Below, one piece after another: positions 32,479 through 40,839 of a stretch of 64,000 nt of DNA. A model generated the notes under the pieces. It saw nothing but the letters and a program-made list of their open reading frames with translations, had not been told where the DNA came from and did no database searches. Positions within the stretch are counted from its first letter, which is position 1; each line of letters opens with the position of its first letter. The position numbers and the translations under genes are program-made. The DNA is from Leptospira stimsonii (GTDB lineage Bacteria > Spirochaetota > Leptospiria > Leptospirales > Leptospiraceae). The stretch spans positions 62,001-126,000 of the forward strand of contig NZ_QHCS01000004.1 in NCBI RefSeq assembly GCF_003545875.1. The letters are read 5' to 3'.

Positions 32479-33471
32479 ATGGATTCGATTCTCATATTAG
32501 ATGATGCCCAGGAAAATTGTATGCTTATGCAAGGAATCCTGAAGAGATCGGGCTACAAAAACACGCAGACGAGTCAATCTCCGGACGAGGTCATCGATTG
32601 GCTTGGTTTAAAATCGGAGGATCCTCCGAAAAAAAATTTTTCCCTCATTCTTCTCGACATTCTTCTTCCTGGAATTACGGGGATCGAAATTCTTCGCCTG
32701 ATCCGTGAGAAGCCGGGACTCAAAGATATACCGGTTATCATGATCACTGCCTTAAAGGAATCCAACGTTCTGCAAGAGGCCTTCGACACGGGAGCCATCG
32801 ATTACGTCATCAAACCTTTCGATTCCATCGAACTTTTGGCGAGAGTTCGCTCAGCTTTGCGTCTTTATGAAGAGATGACCAGAAGAATGGAACGAGAAAA
32901 GGAGTTGGAAAAACTGACCGACCAACTCAAAGAAGTGAACGCCTATCTTCTTGCCATCGCAAGAACGGACGGATTGACCGGCCTTTTCAATCGAAGATAC
33001 TTCGACGAGGTTCTTTCGACCGAATGGAAACGCTGTTGGAGAACCGGGAACAGCGTTGCGCTTCTCATGCTTGATATCGATCACTTTAAACTCTTCAACG
33101 ATACTTACGGACATCAAGCGGGGGACCAGTGTCTCAAACAAGTTTCTTCGGCAATCCGAGAATGCGCCCGAAGAGCGGGAGACGTCTCGGCTCGATATGG
33201 AGGAGAAGAATTCGCGGTGATTCTTCCTGAAACGAGCGAATCCAATGCCGTCGTCGTCAGCCGAAACATATTAGAAAAAGTTGAAAAACTTTCAATTCCT
33301 CATTCCGCCTCAAAAACGGCTCCCACCGTTACGATCAGCATCGGAATGGCGACCTTGAGTCCGAGTCCGGAGAATTCAATCACGGAATTGATCGAACGTG
33401 CAGATAAAGCTCTTTACTTGGCGAAAGAGGAAGGAAGAAACTGTCTTCGTTTTTATCCGCAAGGGGACTAA
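32479..33471 (+). CDS. receiver-GGDEF diguanylate cyclase
   Basis: A 330-residue response regulator. Residues 1-125 form a receiver: ILILDDAQEN (acidic pair), LILLDILLPGITG (phosphoacceptor Asp), ITALKE and YVIKPFDS (Lys). A short coiled coil (about 130-160) links it to a GGDEF domain (about 165-328) with DGLTGLFNRRYFDEV, LLMLDIDHFKLFNDTYGH and the active site GGEEF. An RAGD sequence lies five residues before GGEEF, the exact spacing of the RxxD inhibitory c-di-GMP site. It is therefore predicted to make c-di-GMP on phosphorylation, with product inhibition. No kinase is adjacent on the same strand; the kinase pair at 28415-30934 is the nearest candidate partner. Confidence 0.93.
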   Translation: MDSILILDDAQENCMLMQGILKRSGYKNTQTSQSPDEVIDWLGLKSEDPPKKNFSLILLDILLPGITGIEILRLIREKPGLKDIPVIMITALKESNVLQEAFDTGAIDYVIKPFDSIELLARVRSALRLYEEMTRRMEREKELEKLTDQLKEVNAYLLAIARTDGLTGLFNRRYFDEVLSTEWKRCWRTGNSVALLMLDIDHFKLFNDTYGHQAGDQCLKQVSSAIRECARRAGDVSARYGGEEFAVILPETSESNAVVVSRNILEKVEKLSIPHSASKTAPTVTISIGMATLSPSPENSITELIERADKALYLAKEEGRNCLRFYPQGD

Positions 33472-33472
33472 A

Positions 33473-34792
33473 TCAGTTCCTCTCCTTTTCTTTCGTATCA
33501 ATCCAGATAAACTGAATATCATTCACGTTAGTTCCGGTTGGACCAGTCAGCACAAGAGCATCCGCCGATTGGAGCGCATCGTAAGATCGATGCCTTTTGA
33601 GGGCAATATCCGCATCCGAGACGGACTGGATTTTTTCCCAGGTCTTTCCGTTCACAAAAGCACCCGCGGCATCCGTGGGACCGTCCGTTCCGTCCGTTGC
33701 CAAGGAAAGAAGCGAAATTCCGGAATGCCCCGCAATTCCTTTGGCGAACGACAGGGCAAGTTCTTGGTTTCTCCCGCCTTTGCCCGAACCGTCATGGGTA
33801 ACGATCGTTTCACCTCCGCAAAGAATCAAAAGGGGAAACTTTCTATTTTTTGAATATTCTTTTGCGATTTCCGCTAAAAAGAATCCGGCCTCTTTTGCCT
33901 CGCAGGACAAGGAGGAAGTCAGAAATAGAACTGGAATAGCAAAATGATTGCATTCTTTTTGGATCACTTCCAAGGCAAGGCCGAGGTTCCCGATACATAA
34001 AATCGAATTTCGAGATGGTTCGATTTTGATTGGAGATTCTCCTTCTTTTTTTATTTTATTCTCCAAGAGACGTAAAATTGTATCGTTCGGAGCTATATTG
34101 TATTGTTGGAATATTCTTAAAATGGAATTTTTATTCGTGAGTGAGGGGATTGTGGGACCGGAAGCGACTTTCGAAAGATCGTCTCCGATCACGTCCGAAA
34201 GAATCAAGGTCACCGATTTCGCAGGAAGAATCTTCGATAAAAGTCCGCCGCCTTTTAGAGACGAAAGAAGAATCCGAATTTCGTTGACGTCTTGGATCGG
34301 AGCGCCGCTTTCCAGTAGTTTTTGGTTCCAGCAAACGAGATCCTCCAAAGTAAGATCGCCGAACGGAACCTCCGCGAGAGAAGAGCCTCCGCCGGATAAA
34401 AGAACGAGCACCGTATCCTCAGGACGCAGTTGAGAACAGAGATTCAAAATTCTCCTTCCACCCAAAATACTATTCGCGTCCGGAAGCGGATGTCCCGCTT
34501 CCATCGTTTCTAAAGGAGGAATCGGCTTTCCAGCGTGCCCATACTTGGTGAGAATGAGTCCGCTTTGAATTTGACTTTTTAGAATTTCGGTCGCCGCGGT
34601 CGCCATCGGATACGCGGCTTTTCCGATGGAAAGGAGGATCACGTTTCCACGGATTGAAAGTTTTTGAAGAGATCGAATCACGGCTTCCTGTGGAAGGGAG
34701 GCTTGGATCGCCTTGGAACCCAAATAGAAAAGAACTGTTTCGGGAGAATTGAAATTCGGTTCGGGAGCTTTGGAAAGATCCAAATGGAACAT
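33473..34792 (-). CDS. glycerate 2-kinase, GckA/MOFRL family
   Basis: A 439-residue protein of the DUF4147 plus MOFRL architecture. The N-terminal domain has ILLSIGKAAYPMATAATEIL, the segment KYGHAGKPIPPLETMEAGHP and the Gly-rich LVLLSGGGSSLAEVP. The middle has VNEIRILLSSLKGGGLLSK and LILSDVIGDDLSKVASGPT. The MOFRL domain near 325-420 includes LILCGGETIVTHDGSGKGGR and LSLATDGTDGPTDAAGAFV. The family phosphorylates D-glycerate at position 2, feeding serine or glyoxylate carbon into glycolysis. It is cytoplasmic, a single gene, convergent with the diguanylate cyclase (one base apart) and divergent from the next hydrolase. Confidence 0.9.
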   Translation of the reverse strand: MFHLDLSKAPEPNFNSPETVLFYLGSKAIQASLPQEAVIRSLQKLSIRGNVILLSIGKAAYPMATAATEILKSQIQSGLILTKYGHAGKPIPPLETMEAGHPLPDANSILGGRRILNLCSQLRPEDTVLVLLSGGGSSLAEVPFGDLTLEDLVCWNQKLLESGAPIQDVNEIRILLSSLKGGGLLSKILPAKSVTLILSDVIGDDLSKVASGPTIPSLTNKNSILRIFQQYNIAPNDTILRLLENKIKKEGESPIKIEPSRNSILCIGNLGLALEVIQKECNHFAIPVLFLTSSLSCEAKEAGFFLAEIAKEYSKNRKFPLLILCGGETIVTHDGSGKGGRNQELALSFAKGIAGHSGISLLSLATDGTDGPTDAAGAFVNGKTWEKIQSVSDADIALKRHRSYDALQSADALVLTGPTGTNVNDIQFIWIDTKEKERN

Positions 34793-34806
34793 AGGCTTAT
34801 TTTATT

Positions 34807-34837
34807 TTGACAATCGGTTCTGTAAACCGAATGTAGG
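34807..34837 (+). promoter_or_regulatory. candidate promoter with embedded inverted repeat
   Basis: TTGACA at 34807-34812 has a weak -10 (TGTAGG at 34832-34837) after a long 19-base spacer. The spacer holds a perfect 6-base inverted repeat (TCGGTT at 34814-34819 and AACCGA at 34825-34830). Its position would suit a repressor or MerR-type operator; this is inference. Confidence 0.35.
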
Positions 34838-34891
34838 ATCTCACACAACGTGGGTCTTTGAAAAAGAAGACCATAAAAAATAGGAGCTTTC

Positions 34892-35794
34892 ATGTCTGAG
34901 ATCCAAACCGCGTCTCTAAAAAACGGGGAAAGAGAATACAAATACCTTAGCCTCGGAAATGGAAAAAAACTGATCTTCTTCTTCCACGGATTTCCGGACG
35001 ACGCAGGTTCTATGAAGGAACTCATGAATATCTTCGCGGAACGGGATTTCACCTGTATCGCACCGTATATGAGGGGATATTCTTCCGGTTCCGGCGTTCC
35101 CTTTTCCCCGACCGTCAGCATCGCCGAACTCGCGGGGGATTTAAAGTTTATCGTAGAATCACTCAAGGCGAAATACAAACCGGAGAATACGATCGTGGTC
35201 GGGCACGACTGGGGAGCGATTGCGGCTTACGCACTTGCCAATCTTTCACCTTCTTCTTTGGATACGTTAGTCGCTCTTTCTGTTCCTCCGCTTCCTACGT
35301 TTCTAAAAAACCTTTTGTTCTATCCGTCTCAAATCGTTCGGAGTTGGTATATTCTATTTTTTCAGCTACGAGCTGGAATCCCCGAATCCGCCCTTTTAAA
35401 AAACGATCTCCTTCGAAGACTTTGGGAAGACTGGAGTCCGGGTTGGAAAATCCCCGAAAAAAGATTTCAAGAAGTATCGGAGAATCTGAAAGTTCCCGAA
35501 AATCTGTCCACCGCACTCGGCTATTACAGAGGTCTTCTGACCCCGAGCAACTTTTCACTTTGGAATTCGAGCCGGGAAATCGTTTTTCAAAAGATCGGAG
35601 TTCCTGCGCTCGTTCTTTCGGGAGAAAAAGACGAATGTATTTCGCCTAACGTATTTCGCGGGTTGGAATCCGAATTCTATTCTCGCGTATTGTTTAAGAT
35701 AGTGAACAATGCGGGACATTTTTTGCCGCTCGAGGCTCCGGAGATCGTCGCACAGGAAATATTATCCTTTTTGAAATTAGATTTGAAGAAGTAA
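34892..35794 (+). CDS. alpha/beta hydrolase, epoxide hydrolase/dehalogenase-like
   Basis: A 300-residue cytoplasmic protein with a TAGGAGC site before the ATG. The oxyanion motif FFHGFPDDA (HGxP type), the PYMRGYSSGS segment, and the nucleophile elbow VVGHDWGAI place Asp rather than Ser as nucleophile, as in epoxide hydrolases and haloalkane dehalogenases. The acid strand LVLSGEKDECI and catalytic His in NNAGHFLPLEAPE are present. The HGFP oxyanion sequence and GHDWG favour epoxide hydrolase-like chemistry; the substrate is unknown. It may be controlled by the inverted repeat found within its putative promoter. Confidence 0.85.
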   Translation: MSEIQTASLKNGEREYKYLSLGNGKKLIFFFHGFPDDAGSMKELMNIFAERDFTCIAPYMRGYSSGSGVPFSPTVSIAELAGDLKFIVESLKAKYKPENTIVVGHDWGAIAAYALANLSPSSLDTLVALSVPPLPTFLKNLLFYPSQIVRSWYILFFQLRAGIPESALLKNDLLRRLWEDWSPGWKIPEKRFQEVSENLKVPENLSTALGYYRGLLTPSNFSLWNSSREIVFQKIGVPALVLSGEKDECISPNVFRGLESEFYSRVLFKIVNNAGHFLPLEAPEIVAQEILSFLKLDLKK

Positions 35795-35806
35795 GATATA
35801 AAAATT

Positions 35807-35832
35807 CGCGCTCTAGATTTCTCTAGAGCGCG
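35807..35832. terminator. bidirectional terminator hairpin
   Basis: A perfect 11-base inverted repeat (CGCGCTCTAGA and TCTAGAGCGCG) with a 4-base TTTC loop between two convergent genes. A T run follows on the minus strand (AATTTTTA), so it best terminates the fatty acid hydroxylase transcript, and may also stop the hydrolase transcript. Confidence 0.7.
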
Positions 35833-35875
35833 GCGAAATGTTGTGTCGTAAGTTGAAGTTATGTGACGCTATTGA

Positions 35876-36733
35876 TCAACCTTCGGCTGGAGTTTCCGAC
35901 CAGCTGATCTTAGGATCGGAGTCGTTTTTGCGAACGCTACGTTTGTCCGATAAGGATTCAAAGTAATCTTCATAGTAAGGGAAATTCGTTCCCATGATTC
36001 TATCCCAAAAATTGAAATAGAGACTGTAGTTACCGTGGAACTTCTGGTGATGAAGGTTATGATGTGTGGAAGTATTGATCCATTTCAAAATCGGATGTCT
36101 CACCCAAGCCTTCGGTAAAAATTCGTAACCGAGATGCCACCAGATATTCATAACCATCGCGTAGACGGTATGAAACAGAAGCACGTGAAAGTGGATCGGA
36201 ATAAAAAGCACAAAGAAGACGATGTAGATTCCTTCTAAAAAAGCTTCCAGAACGTGAAAGTGGTACGCGGCAAGAGGGGACGGATTCACGGATTGATGGT
36301 GGACGGAATGGACGAGAGAATAAACTTTCTTGTGATGCATCCATCTGTGCGCCCAGTAGAACCAGGTTTCGTGCCAGACCGTGATCATCACGAAGGAAAG
36401 AAACATATAGAGATATCCGCCGTGTGAACTATAATCCCCGAAATAAACGTTATTGGGGATCAGGCCCATTCGAGCGCTTACGATGTTCGTGGTCGCGATG
36501 ATCGTAAAAACGAAAAGGGTAACGGCGGATTGTTTGATTTCGTTTTTGATTTTTTCAACCTTTGGATAAACGGATTGAATCCGAAAACGGTGAAAACTTT
36601 CTTTTTTCCAAACGTAAAGAATCAGAAACGCAAGACCCGCGATCGGATAGTAACGCAGGACATTCATCATAAATTGAAAGAGTCCGATTTTCTGGACGCA
36701 GTCTAGAACTAACTCACACTGGATTGGATTCAT
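35876..36733 (-). CDS. sterol desaturase/fatty acid hydroxylase family protein
   Basis: A 285-residue integral membrane protein with about four membrane segments and the three His clusters of the di-iron hydroxylase superfamily: HETWFYWAHRWMHH (about 135-148), HSVHHQSVN (about 156) and HHNLHHQKFHGNY (about 235). These would bind the oxo-di-iron centre that uses oxygen to hydroxylate or desaturate lipids or sterol-like substrates. The C terminus is charged and cytoplasmic. It lies 50 bases downstream of an AraC-type membrane regulator on the same strand, which probably controls it. The substrate is not evident. Confidence 0.88.
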   Translation of the reverse strand: MNPIQCELVLDCVQKIGLFQFMMNVLRYYPIAGLAFLILYVWKKESFHRFRIQSVYPKVEKIKNEIKQSAVTLFVFTIIATTNIVSARMGLIPNNVYFGDYSSHGGYLYMFLSFVMITVWHETWFYWAHRWMHHKKVYSLVHSVHHQSVNPSPLAAYHFHVLEAFLEGIYIVFFVLFIPIHFHVLLFHTVYAMVMNIWWHLGYEFLPKAWVRHPILKWINTSTHHNLHHQKFHGNYSLYFNFWDRIMGTNFPYYEDYFESLSDKRSVRKNDSDPKISWSETPAEG

Positions 36734-36782
36734 AAAAGAATCTCCTCATTTGTATGAGTAGAGTTTACTTACTTTTAAGAAT

Positions 36783-37964
36783 TCAATCGTCCGACTTGGT
36801 CGAAACGGTCGAAAAAAAACGACCTGACTTATCAATCAGGTCTTTTGATTCTCCTTTTTTACGAAATTCGGTCGGACTTAAGCCGACTTCTTTTCGAAAC
36901 GCGTCGTTAAACGAAGACTTGGACTGAAACCCGACTTCGTACGCGATCGAAAGAACCGTTTCTTTCGGGGAATGCAGTAAACGATGTTTTGCTTCTGCGA
37001 TTCTATAACCGTTGATCAATTGAAAGAAATTTCTTTTGAGATGAAGATTCAGATATTCGGAAAGTTGGTGAGAAGAAATTCCGAGTTCCTCTGCGAGTCT
37101 CGAAAGACCGAGATTCTCTTCTTTATAGATCTTTTTTTCTTCCAAGAGAGAATTGAGGTTTTTCTCTAAAGAATCTAGATCCACGGAACGAAGTTGCGTG
37201 TTCTTGTATTTTCTTTCGTCTTCTACGATTCTTCTTACCGCGCTGAAAATTTCCGGATGACTTTGTCGAACGATGTAAATTCCGCAGAGTAGAATTCCGA
37301 TTAGGATGGATGAAATCTCCAAACGAACGACGCCGTCTTGTCGAATGCTCGTGGTAAGTCCTAAAAAAGAAGAAGCCGTCGCAGTGGAAAGGATGAAAAG
37401 AATCAGCCGGACCTGCGGCTGAGAATAGATCGTGGTCCAGCGGATTCTATGCAAAAGATTCCAAGTGATGTTAAAAAGATAACCGAAAAGGGTAAGCGAC
37501 ATCGTTGCGATTCCGATCCGAATGTCCCAAGCGAGTTTGCCTTGTTGCGCCATTCTTAAACATTCCAGTTTGTCCTCGGTGGAAGAAAGATAGAACGGAA
37601 CGAGAATTATCAAAGTCGCCAAAAAAGGAATCCAATCCCAAATCCGAACGATCGGAATCGTATCTTCTTCTTCCCAGAGCGCCGAAATATAAGAACGCAA
37701 AAGAGGACCAAAGAGCGCCGAAATCGGAATGTGAATCGCATAGAGATGCGGAAAATAACGGACCGTTTCGCTTACGAGAAGATATGCGTGGAGCTCGAAC
37801 ATAAAGACGGAGACAAATAAGATGAGAAGAATTCGATTTCGATGTCCTCGAAGGGCGAGCGGTATTTCTCCCAAAACAAAAAGAAAAGATAAGGCAGTAC
37901 TGAAACCGATAAATCCGGAAAGAAGAGCGTGAAGATTAAAGTTTCCTGGCAAAAAAGAGAACAT
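36783..37964 (-). CDS. AraC-family regulator with N-terminal multi-pass membrane domain
   Basis: The chosen start is ATG 37964 (AAGAGA about 8 bases upstream), giving 393 residues; an upstream in-frame start adds 15 residues without support. The N-terminal half contains about seven hydrophobic segments (for example LSGFIGFSTALSFLFVLGEI, ILLILFVSVFMFELHAYL, LISAT-like helices), the layout of membrane-embedded AraC regulators. The C-terminal 110 residues are a double helix-turn-helix AraC domain: LAEELGISSHQLSEYLN, then YRIAEAKHRLL and IAYEVGFQSKSSFNDAFRK with SPTEFRKK. It may sense a membrane or lipid signal and control the fatty acid hydroxylase gene downstream (inference). Confidence 0.87.
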   Translation of the reverse strand: MFSFLPGNFNLHALLSGFIGFSTALSFLFVLGEIPLALRGHRNRILLILFVSVFMFELHAYLLVSETVRYFPHLYAIHIPISALFGPLLRSYISALWEEEDTIPIVRIWDWIPFLATLIILVPFYLSSTEDKLECLRMAQQGKLAWDIRIGIATMSLTLFGYLFNITWNLLHRIRWTTIYSQPQVRLILFILSTATASSFLGLTTSIRQDGVVRLEISSILIGILLCGIYIVRQSHPEIFSAVRRIVEDERKYKNTQLRSVDLDSLEKNLNSLLEEKKIYKEENLGLSRLAEELGISSHQLSEYLNLHLKRNFFQLINGYRIAEAKHRLLHSPKETVLSIAYEVGFQSKSSFNDAFRKEVGLSPTEFRKKGESKDLIDKSGRFFSTVSTKSDD

Positions 37965-38258
37965 GGGAGATTCTCTTAGACTAATTGGACCATTTTCAAA
38001 GGAAAGCAAAAGCAGGTCTTTTCAAGATGTAAAATGAAAAAATGAACCGATACAAGAAACGGAACTGATTTTGCGGCAAAAAGGATCTAAGATTTAAGTC
38101 CTTCAATTTGTGTAGGGATTTCTTTGAAAAACACTGAAAAGATGAAAAAACAGTTAAATTCAGATGTTTTTGATAGAAAGTAAGAATGGAAAAAGCGCGC
38201 TCCAGTCAAAAAGTTTGTTTAATTGTTGCGTCGCACCACGTCTAATAGGAACATCCAT

Positions 38259-38705
38259 ATGGGACAAAATAATGTTCTTTTCTCCTTAGAAGGGAGGCGC
38301 GAAATGCTCGAAAAAATGATCGAAGATATCAAAGATTCTGTAAAAGAATCGGTGAAATCGGTACGCATCCCCTTAGAAGTTCACAGTAAAACCGGAAACT
38401 ATTCCGCTGAAATCGGCGGTTGGGAAGGCACAGCGATGAGCTTGAACCTGGAACGATTCAACGGGGACGCAGTGGGGGAATCCGCGACTTTAGAGGTCCG
38501 AATTCCCTTTTGGAAAGATCCTATTTTGATCAACGGAACCATCACCGAAAAAAAGATCGTTCGCTCCAAATCGCAAGAAAGAATTACGGACAACGTGCTT
38601 CTTTTTGAATCGGATGCGATCGGTTTGGTTAAGAAATTCTTACCAAAACTTCCTCTTGATTTGAAAGATTGGAAGATCCCGGAATTTCCAAAAAAAGCCG
38701 GATAA
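38259..38705 (+). CDS. conserved-looking protein of unknown function
   Basis: A 148-residue protein started at ATG 38259, which has AGGA 8 bases upstream; the frame is open further up but unsupported. An N-terminal charged helix (GRREMLEKMIEDIKDSVKES) is followed by a strand-rich region (RIPLEVHSKTGNYSAEIGGW, ATLEVRIPFWKDPILINGTI) and an FLPKLPLDLKDWKIPEFP tail. I recognise no family with confidence; the strand-rich part faintly resembles a PilZ-type barrel, but the RxxxR and DxSxxG motifs are absent. A strong terminator follows, indicating a single-gene unit. Confidence 0.65.
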   Translation: MGQNNVLFSLEGRREMLEKMIEDIKDSVKESVKSVRIPLEVHSKTGNYSAEIGGWEGTAMSLNLERFNGDAVGESATLEVRIPFWKDPILINGTITEKKIVRSKSQERITDNVLLFESDAIGLVKKFLPKLPLDLKDWKIPEFPKKAG

Positions 38706-38734
38706 AGGTAAACAAAAGATAAACTCGATTTTGC

Positions 38735-38763
38735 AAAGGGACGCTTCGTGCGTCCCTTTTTTG
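38735..38763 (+). terminator. Rho-independent terminator
   Basis: A 10-base stem AAAGGGACGC/GCGTCCCTTT with a TTCGT loop followed by a T run, 30 bases after the unknown gene at 38259. Confidence 0.92.
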
Positions 38764-38909
38764 TTTTTAGAATTCTTCTCAAACGTTTCCTAGGAAAATC
38801 TTTCCACAGACCTCGACTTTGTTTTATTTTACATCGTGTTCCGAGAGCCGCTTCTTTGAAAAAGACTCGAAATTTGGCTCAAAGTCCATTTCAGATCCGA
38901 TTGTTCGTC

Positions 38910-38936
38910 AAAACCTCAATTTGTGGGAACTCCCAT
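38910..38936. repeat. dispersed GGGAACTCCC palindrome, copy 2
   Basis: AAAACCTCAAT precedes TTGTGGGAACTCCCAT. The left flank AAAACCTCAAT is shared with copy 4 at 40811, so the repeat is longer than the palindrome itself. Confidence 0.65.
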
Positions 38937-38975
38937 AGAAGATTTGTTAGAGTGAGAATCGGAATCCCTTCGAGG

Positions 38976-39007
<32 letters not shown>

Positions 39008-39115
39008 GCAGGGTTTCGGAGCATCGCCCCGGTTTTTTCGATTTAAGTAAAAACTAAAAAACGTTACTCTGGAAAAACGAATTTTGATCCTGGAACTTTC
39101 TTTTGAAACCAATCC

Positions 39116-39502
39116 TCATTCGATGGACTTTTGAATCGACCGGATCAAATCGTCTTCGACTTGTTTGGCGATCTCGCCGAGCCGTTTCGAATTCGAGAAT
39201 AATCCGAGAAGGGACGTCGGTTTGATCATTCCGATTTTTGTTTTTCCCTTTTCGGAATAAACGGAAATTCTACAGGGAAGAACGAGATTCATTTCCATAT
39301 CTTCGCTCAATACCTGGTTCGCTTTTTGCGGGTTGCAGACTTCCAGGATTTGACATTCTTCCAAAAAATCCACGCCCTTCTTTTTCATCGTCTCTTTGAG
39401 ATTGTGAACGTAAAGGACTCCGTATTTTTGATTCGCGATTTCGGTTTGCAGATCCTCTACGCTTTTTTCCACGGACTTTTTTGTTTCTACGATAAACTTC
39501 AT
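39116..39502 (-). CDS. DUF302 domain protein
   Basis: A 128-residue cytoplasmic protein without signal peptide. The sequence KKSVEKSVEDLQTEIANQKYGV, VHNLKETMKKKGVDF, ILEVCNPQKANQVL and LPCRISVYSEKGKTKIGMIK follows the DUF302 pattern, in which a Cys-Asn-Pro and a later Pro-Cys are conserved. The fold is an alpha/beta dimer with no proven activity. It is 17 bases upstream of a methyltransferase gene on the opposite side of its frame order and probably a separate or short two-gene unit. Confidence 0.88.
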   Translation of the reverse strand: MKFIVETKKSVEKSVEDLQTEIANQKYGVLYVHNLKETMKKKGVDFLEECQILEVCNPQKANQVLSEDMEMNLVLPCRISVYSEKGKTKIGMIKPTSLLGLFSNSKRLGEIAKQVEDDLIRSIQKSIE

Positions 39503-39519
39503 TCTTTTATCCTGTTATA

Positions 39520-40152
39520 TTATAAATTATTAATTTTCTTATGCTTTTTTTTCTGAGCGGATATTCGAACCAAAGATCCTCTTCCGCTGTGTTTTTCTCC
39601 TTCGTCTAGATCGCGTTCCACGTGTTCTAATCGGAATATCCTCCATCCGTTTTGGAATTCCTCTTGAAGTTCTTCTAAGGTGACCATTAGATTCGGATTC
39701 TCGGGGCCTCCGCTCGGATAATTCTTCGCCCTTTGATCCGGATGAAACCATTCGCCAATGAAGATTCCTTCGGGGTTTAGAAGAGAATAAACCACTCGGT
39801 ATAAGACTTTTCTTTGCTCTGGGGGTAGATGCAGGAAGGTAATTACCACTGCGTCGAATTTTTGTTCCGTTTTGAATTGTAGAACGTCCGATTGGATGCA
39901 AATCACTTTCAAATTTTCGACATGACTTTGTTTTTTGAGTTTGTCCAATCCGACGTTGGATTGTTCCACCGCAGTTACCGAAAATCCCTGACGTGCAAGG
40001 AAGAGAGAGTTTCTTCCTTCTCCACTGGCTAAATCCAATACGGAACTTTCTTTTTTTACTCGAAGAATTTCTTCTCGAAGAAAATCGTTTTCCCGAAGTC
40101 CGTAGACCCATTCGTCTGATGCGTATCGATTGTTCCAAAATTCCGGATTCAT
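39520..40152 (-). CDS. SAM-dependent methyltransferase, TehB-like
   Basis: A 210-residue protein begun at ATG 40152, which has GAGAG just upstream; the longer frame begins at a TTG that lacks support. It opens with FWNNRYASDEWVYGLRENDF, seen in TehB/thiopurine-type methyltransferases. Motif I is VLDLASGEGRNSLFLARQGF, then VTAVEQS (acidic motif II) and KFDAVVITFLHLPPEQRKVL (motif IV). The C-terminal half has a substrate-facing GEWFHPDQRAKNYPSGGPEN. The substrate is unknown. It is encoded upstream of the DUF302 gene on the same strand, 17 bases apart, so they may be co-transcribed. Confidence 0.85.
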   Translation of the reverse strand: MNPEFWNNRYASDEWVYGLRENDFLREEILRVKKESSVLDLASGEGRNSLFLARQGFSVTAVEQSNVGLDKLKKQSHVENLKVICIQSDVLQFKTEQKFDAVVITFLHLPPEQRKVLYRVVYSLLNPEGIFIGEWFHPDQRAKNYPSGGPENPNLMVTLEELQEEFQNGWRIFRLEHVERDLDEGEKHSGRGSLVRISAQKKKHKKINNL

Positions 40153-40208
40153 ACTCTCACATTGGATCGAAATAAATTTTCGATTCAATTAAGAATTGAG
40201 TCAGTCCT

Positions 40209-40283
40209 TTGACATTTATCAATTTCTCTTCTTAGAGATTGTCGAAATTCTTATTTGACTTTCCTTTGATTCAGGCGCATGCT
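40209..40283 (+). promoter_or_regulatory. two candidate promoters upstream of the Cys-rich peptide gene
   Basis: TTGACA (40209-40214) with TTAGAG after 17 bases, and TTGACT (40255-40260) with CATGCT after 17 bases. Both have good -35 boxes and poor -10 boxes. The leader to the ATG at 40431 would be long (about 145-190 bases). Confidence 0.3.
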
Positions 40284-40430
40284 TAGGGCCGCGTCATTTC
40301 TCTGAATCCTCCCTCTCACGAACGAAAATCGTGAATCCATTTTCGCGATTCCGAAACGTTTCAGGCGGAAAACGAGGATAATGCAGGCTTTGTTTTGCTG
40401 TTCTGGCTCAGAATCTAATAGGAGAATCTT

Positions 40431-40685
40431 ATGAAAAAGTTTTTAGTTTTCGGTATTTTCTTCCTTTCGCTTCTTGGACTTTCCGCACAAGGGAACGGAA
40501 GAGGAAATCCTTCCTGGAACCAAAAAGGAAAACCTTGTTACGAAGACCGAGAAAAATTCTGCAAGGACGTGGATCGTAGAGGGGGAGCGATGAGAGATTG
40601 TCTTTTGAAAAACGAGGCGCAACTTTCCCCGGAATGCAAGACCCATTTGGATCAAACCAAGGATCGACCTCGAAGAAGAAGATGA
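40431..40685 (+). CDS. small secreted Cys-rich-repeat protein
   Basis: An 84-residue protein with TAGGAGA before the ATG. Residues 1-20 form a signal peptide ending GLSAQG. The mature part holds one cysteine-rich repeat: PCYEDREKFCKDVDRRGGAM and RDCLLKNEAQLSPECK, four Cys with the C...D...C...G.....CL..N...LS..C spacing of the GLG1-type repeat. It ends in a very basic tail DRPRRRR. Proteins of this type occur in several Gram-negative bacteria without known function. A periplasmic location is inferred. No operon partner is evident. Confidence 0.75.
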   Translation: MKKFLVFGIFFLSLLGLSAQGNGRGNPSWNQKGKPCYEDREKFCKDVDRRGGAMRDCLLKNEAQLSPECKTHLDQTKDRPRRRR

Positions 40686-40810
40686 TTTTTGTTTCAATTC
40701 GCGAAGCCGGGATCGAACCGGCTTTTGGCGATATTCTGCATTTCGAATATTCTTAAATTTAGAAGTGTTAGCCTAACTTTTCCTTCGTAGAGAAATTCGC
40801 AAGCCTTCGG

Positions 40811-40838
40811 AAAACCTCAATCTGCGGGAACTCCCGCG
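40811..40838. repeat. dispersed GGGAACTCCC palindrome, copy 4
   Basis: AAAACCTCAATCTG is followed by CGGGAACTCCCGCG, with a perfect GCGGGA/TCCCGC stem around AC. It abuts the stop codon of the exonuclease III gene (40840-40842) and could contribute to its transcript end. Confidence 0.65.
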
Positions 40839-40839
40839 T

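Noticed and set aside
39993..40175. short plus-strand frame opposite the methyltransferase start
   Set aside because: Antisense shadow with no start signal or domain.
40698..40730. GCGAAGCCGGGATCGAACCG stretch resembling a tRNA T-arm or 3' end
   Set aside because: The GATCGAACC core looks tRNA-like on the minus strand, but no acceptor stem, D-arm or anticodon arm can be built nearby.
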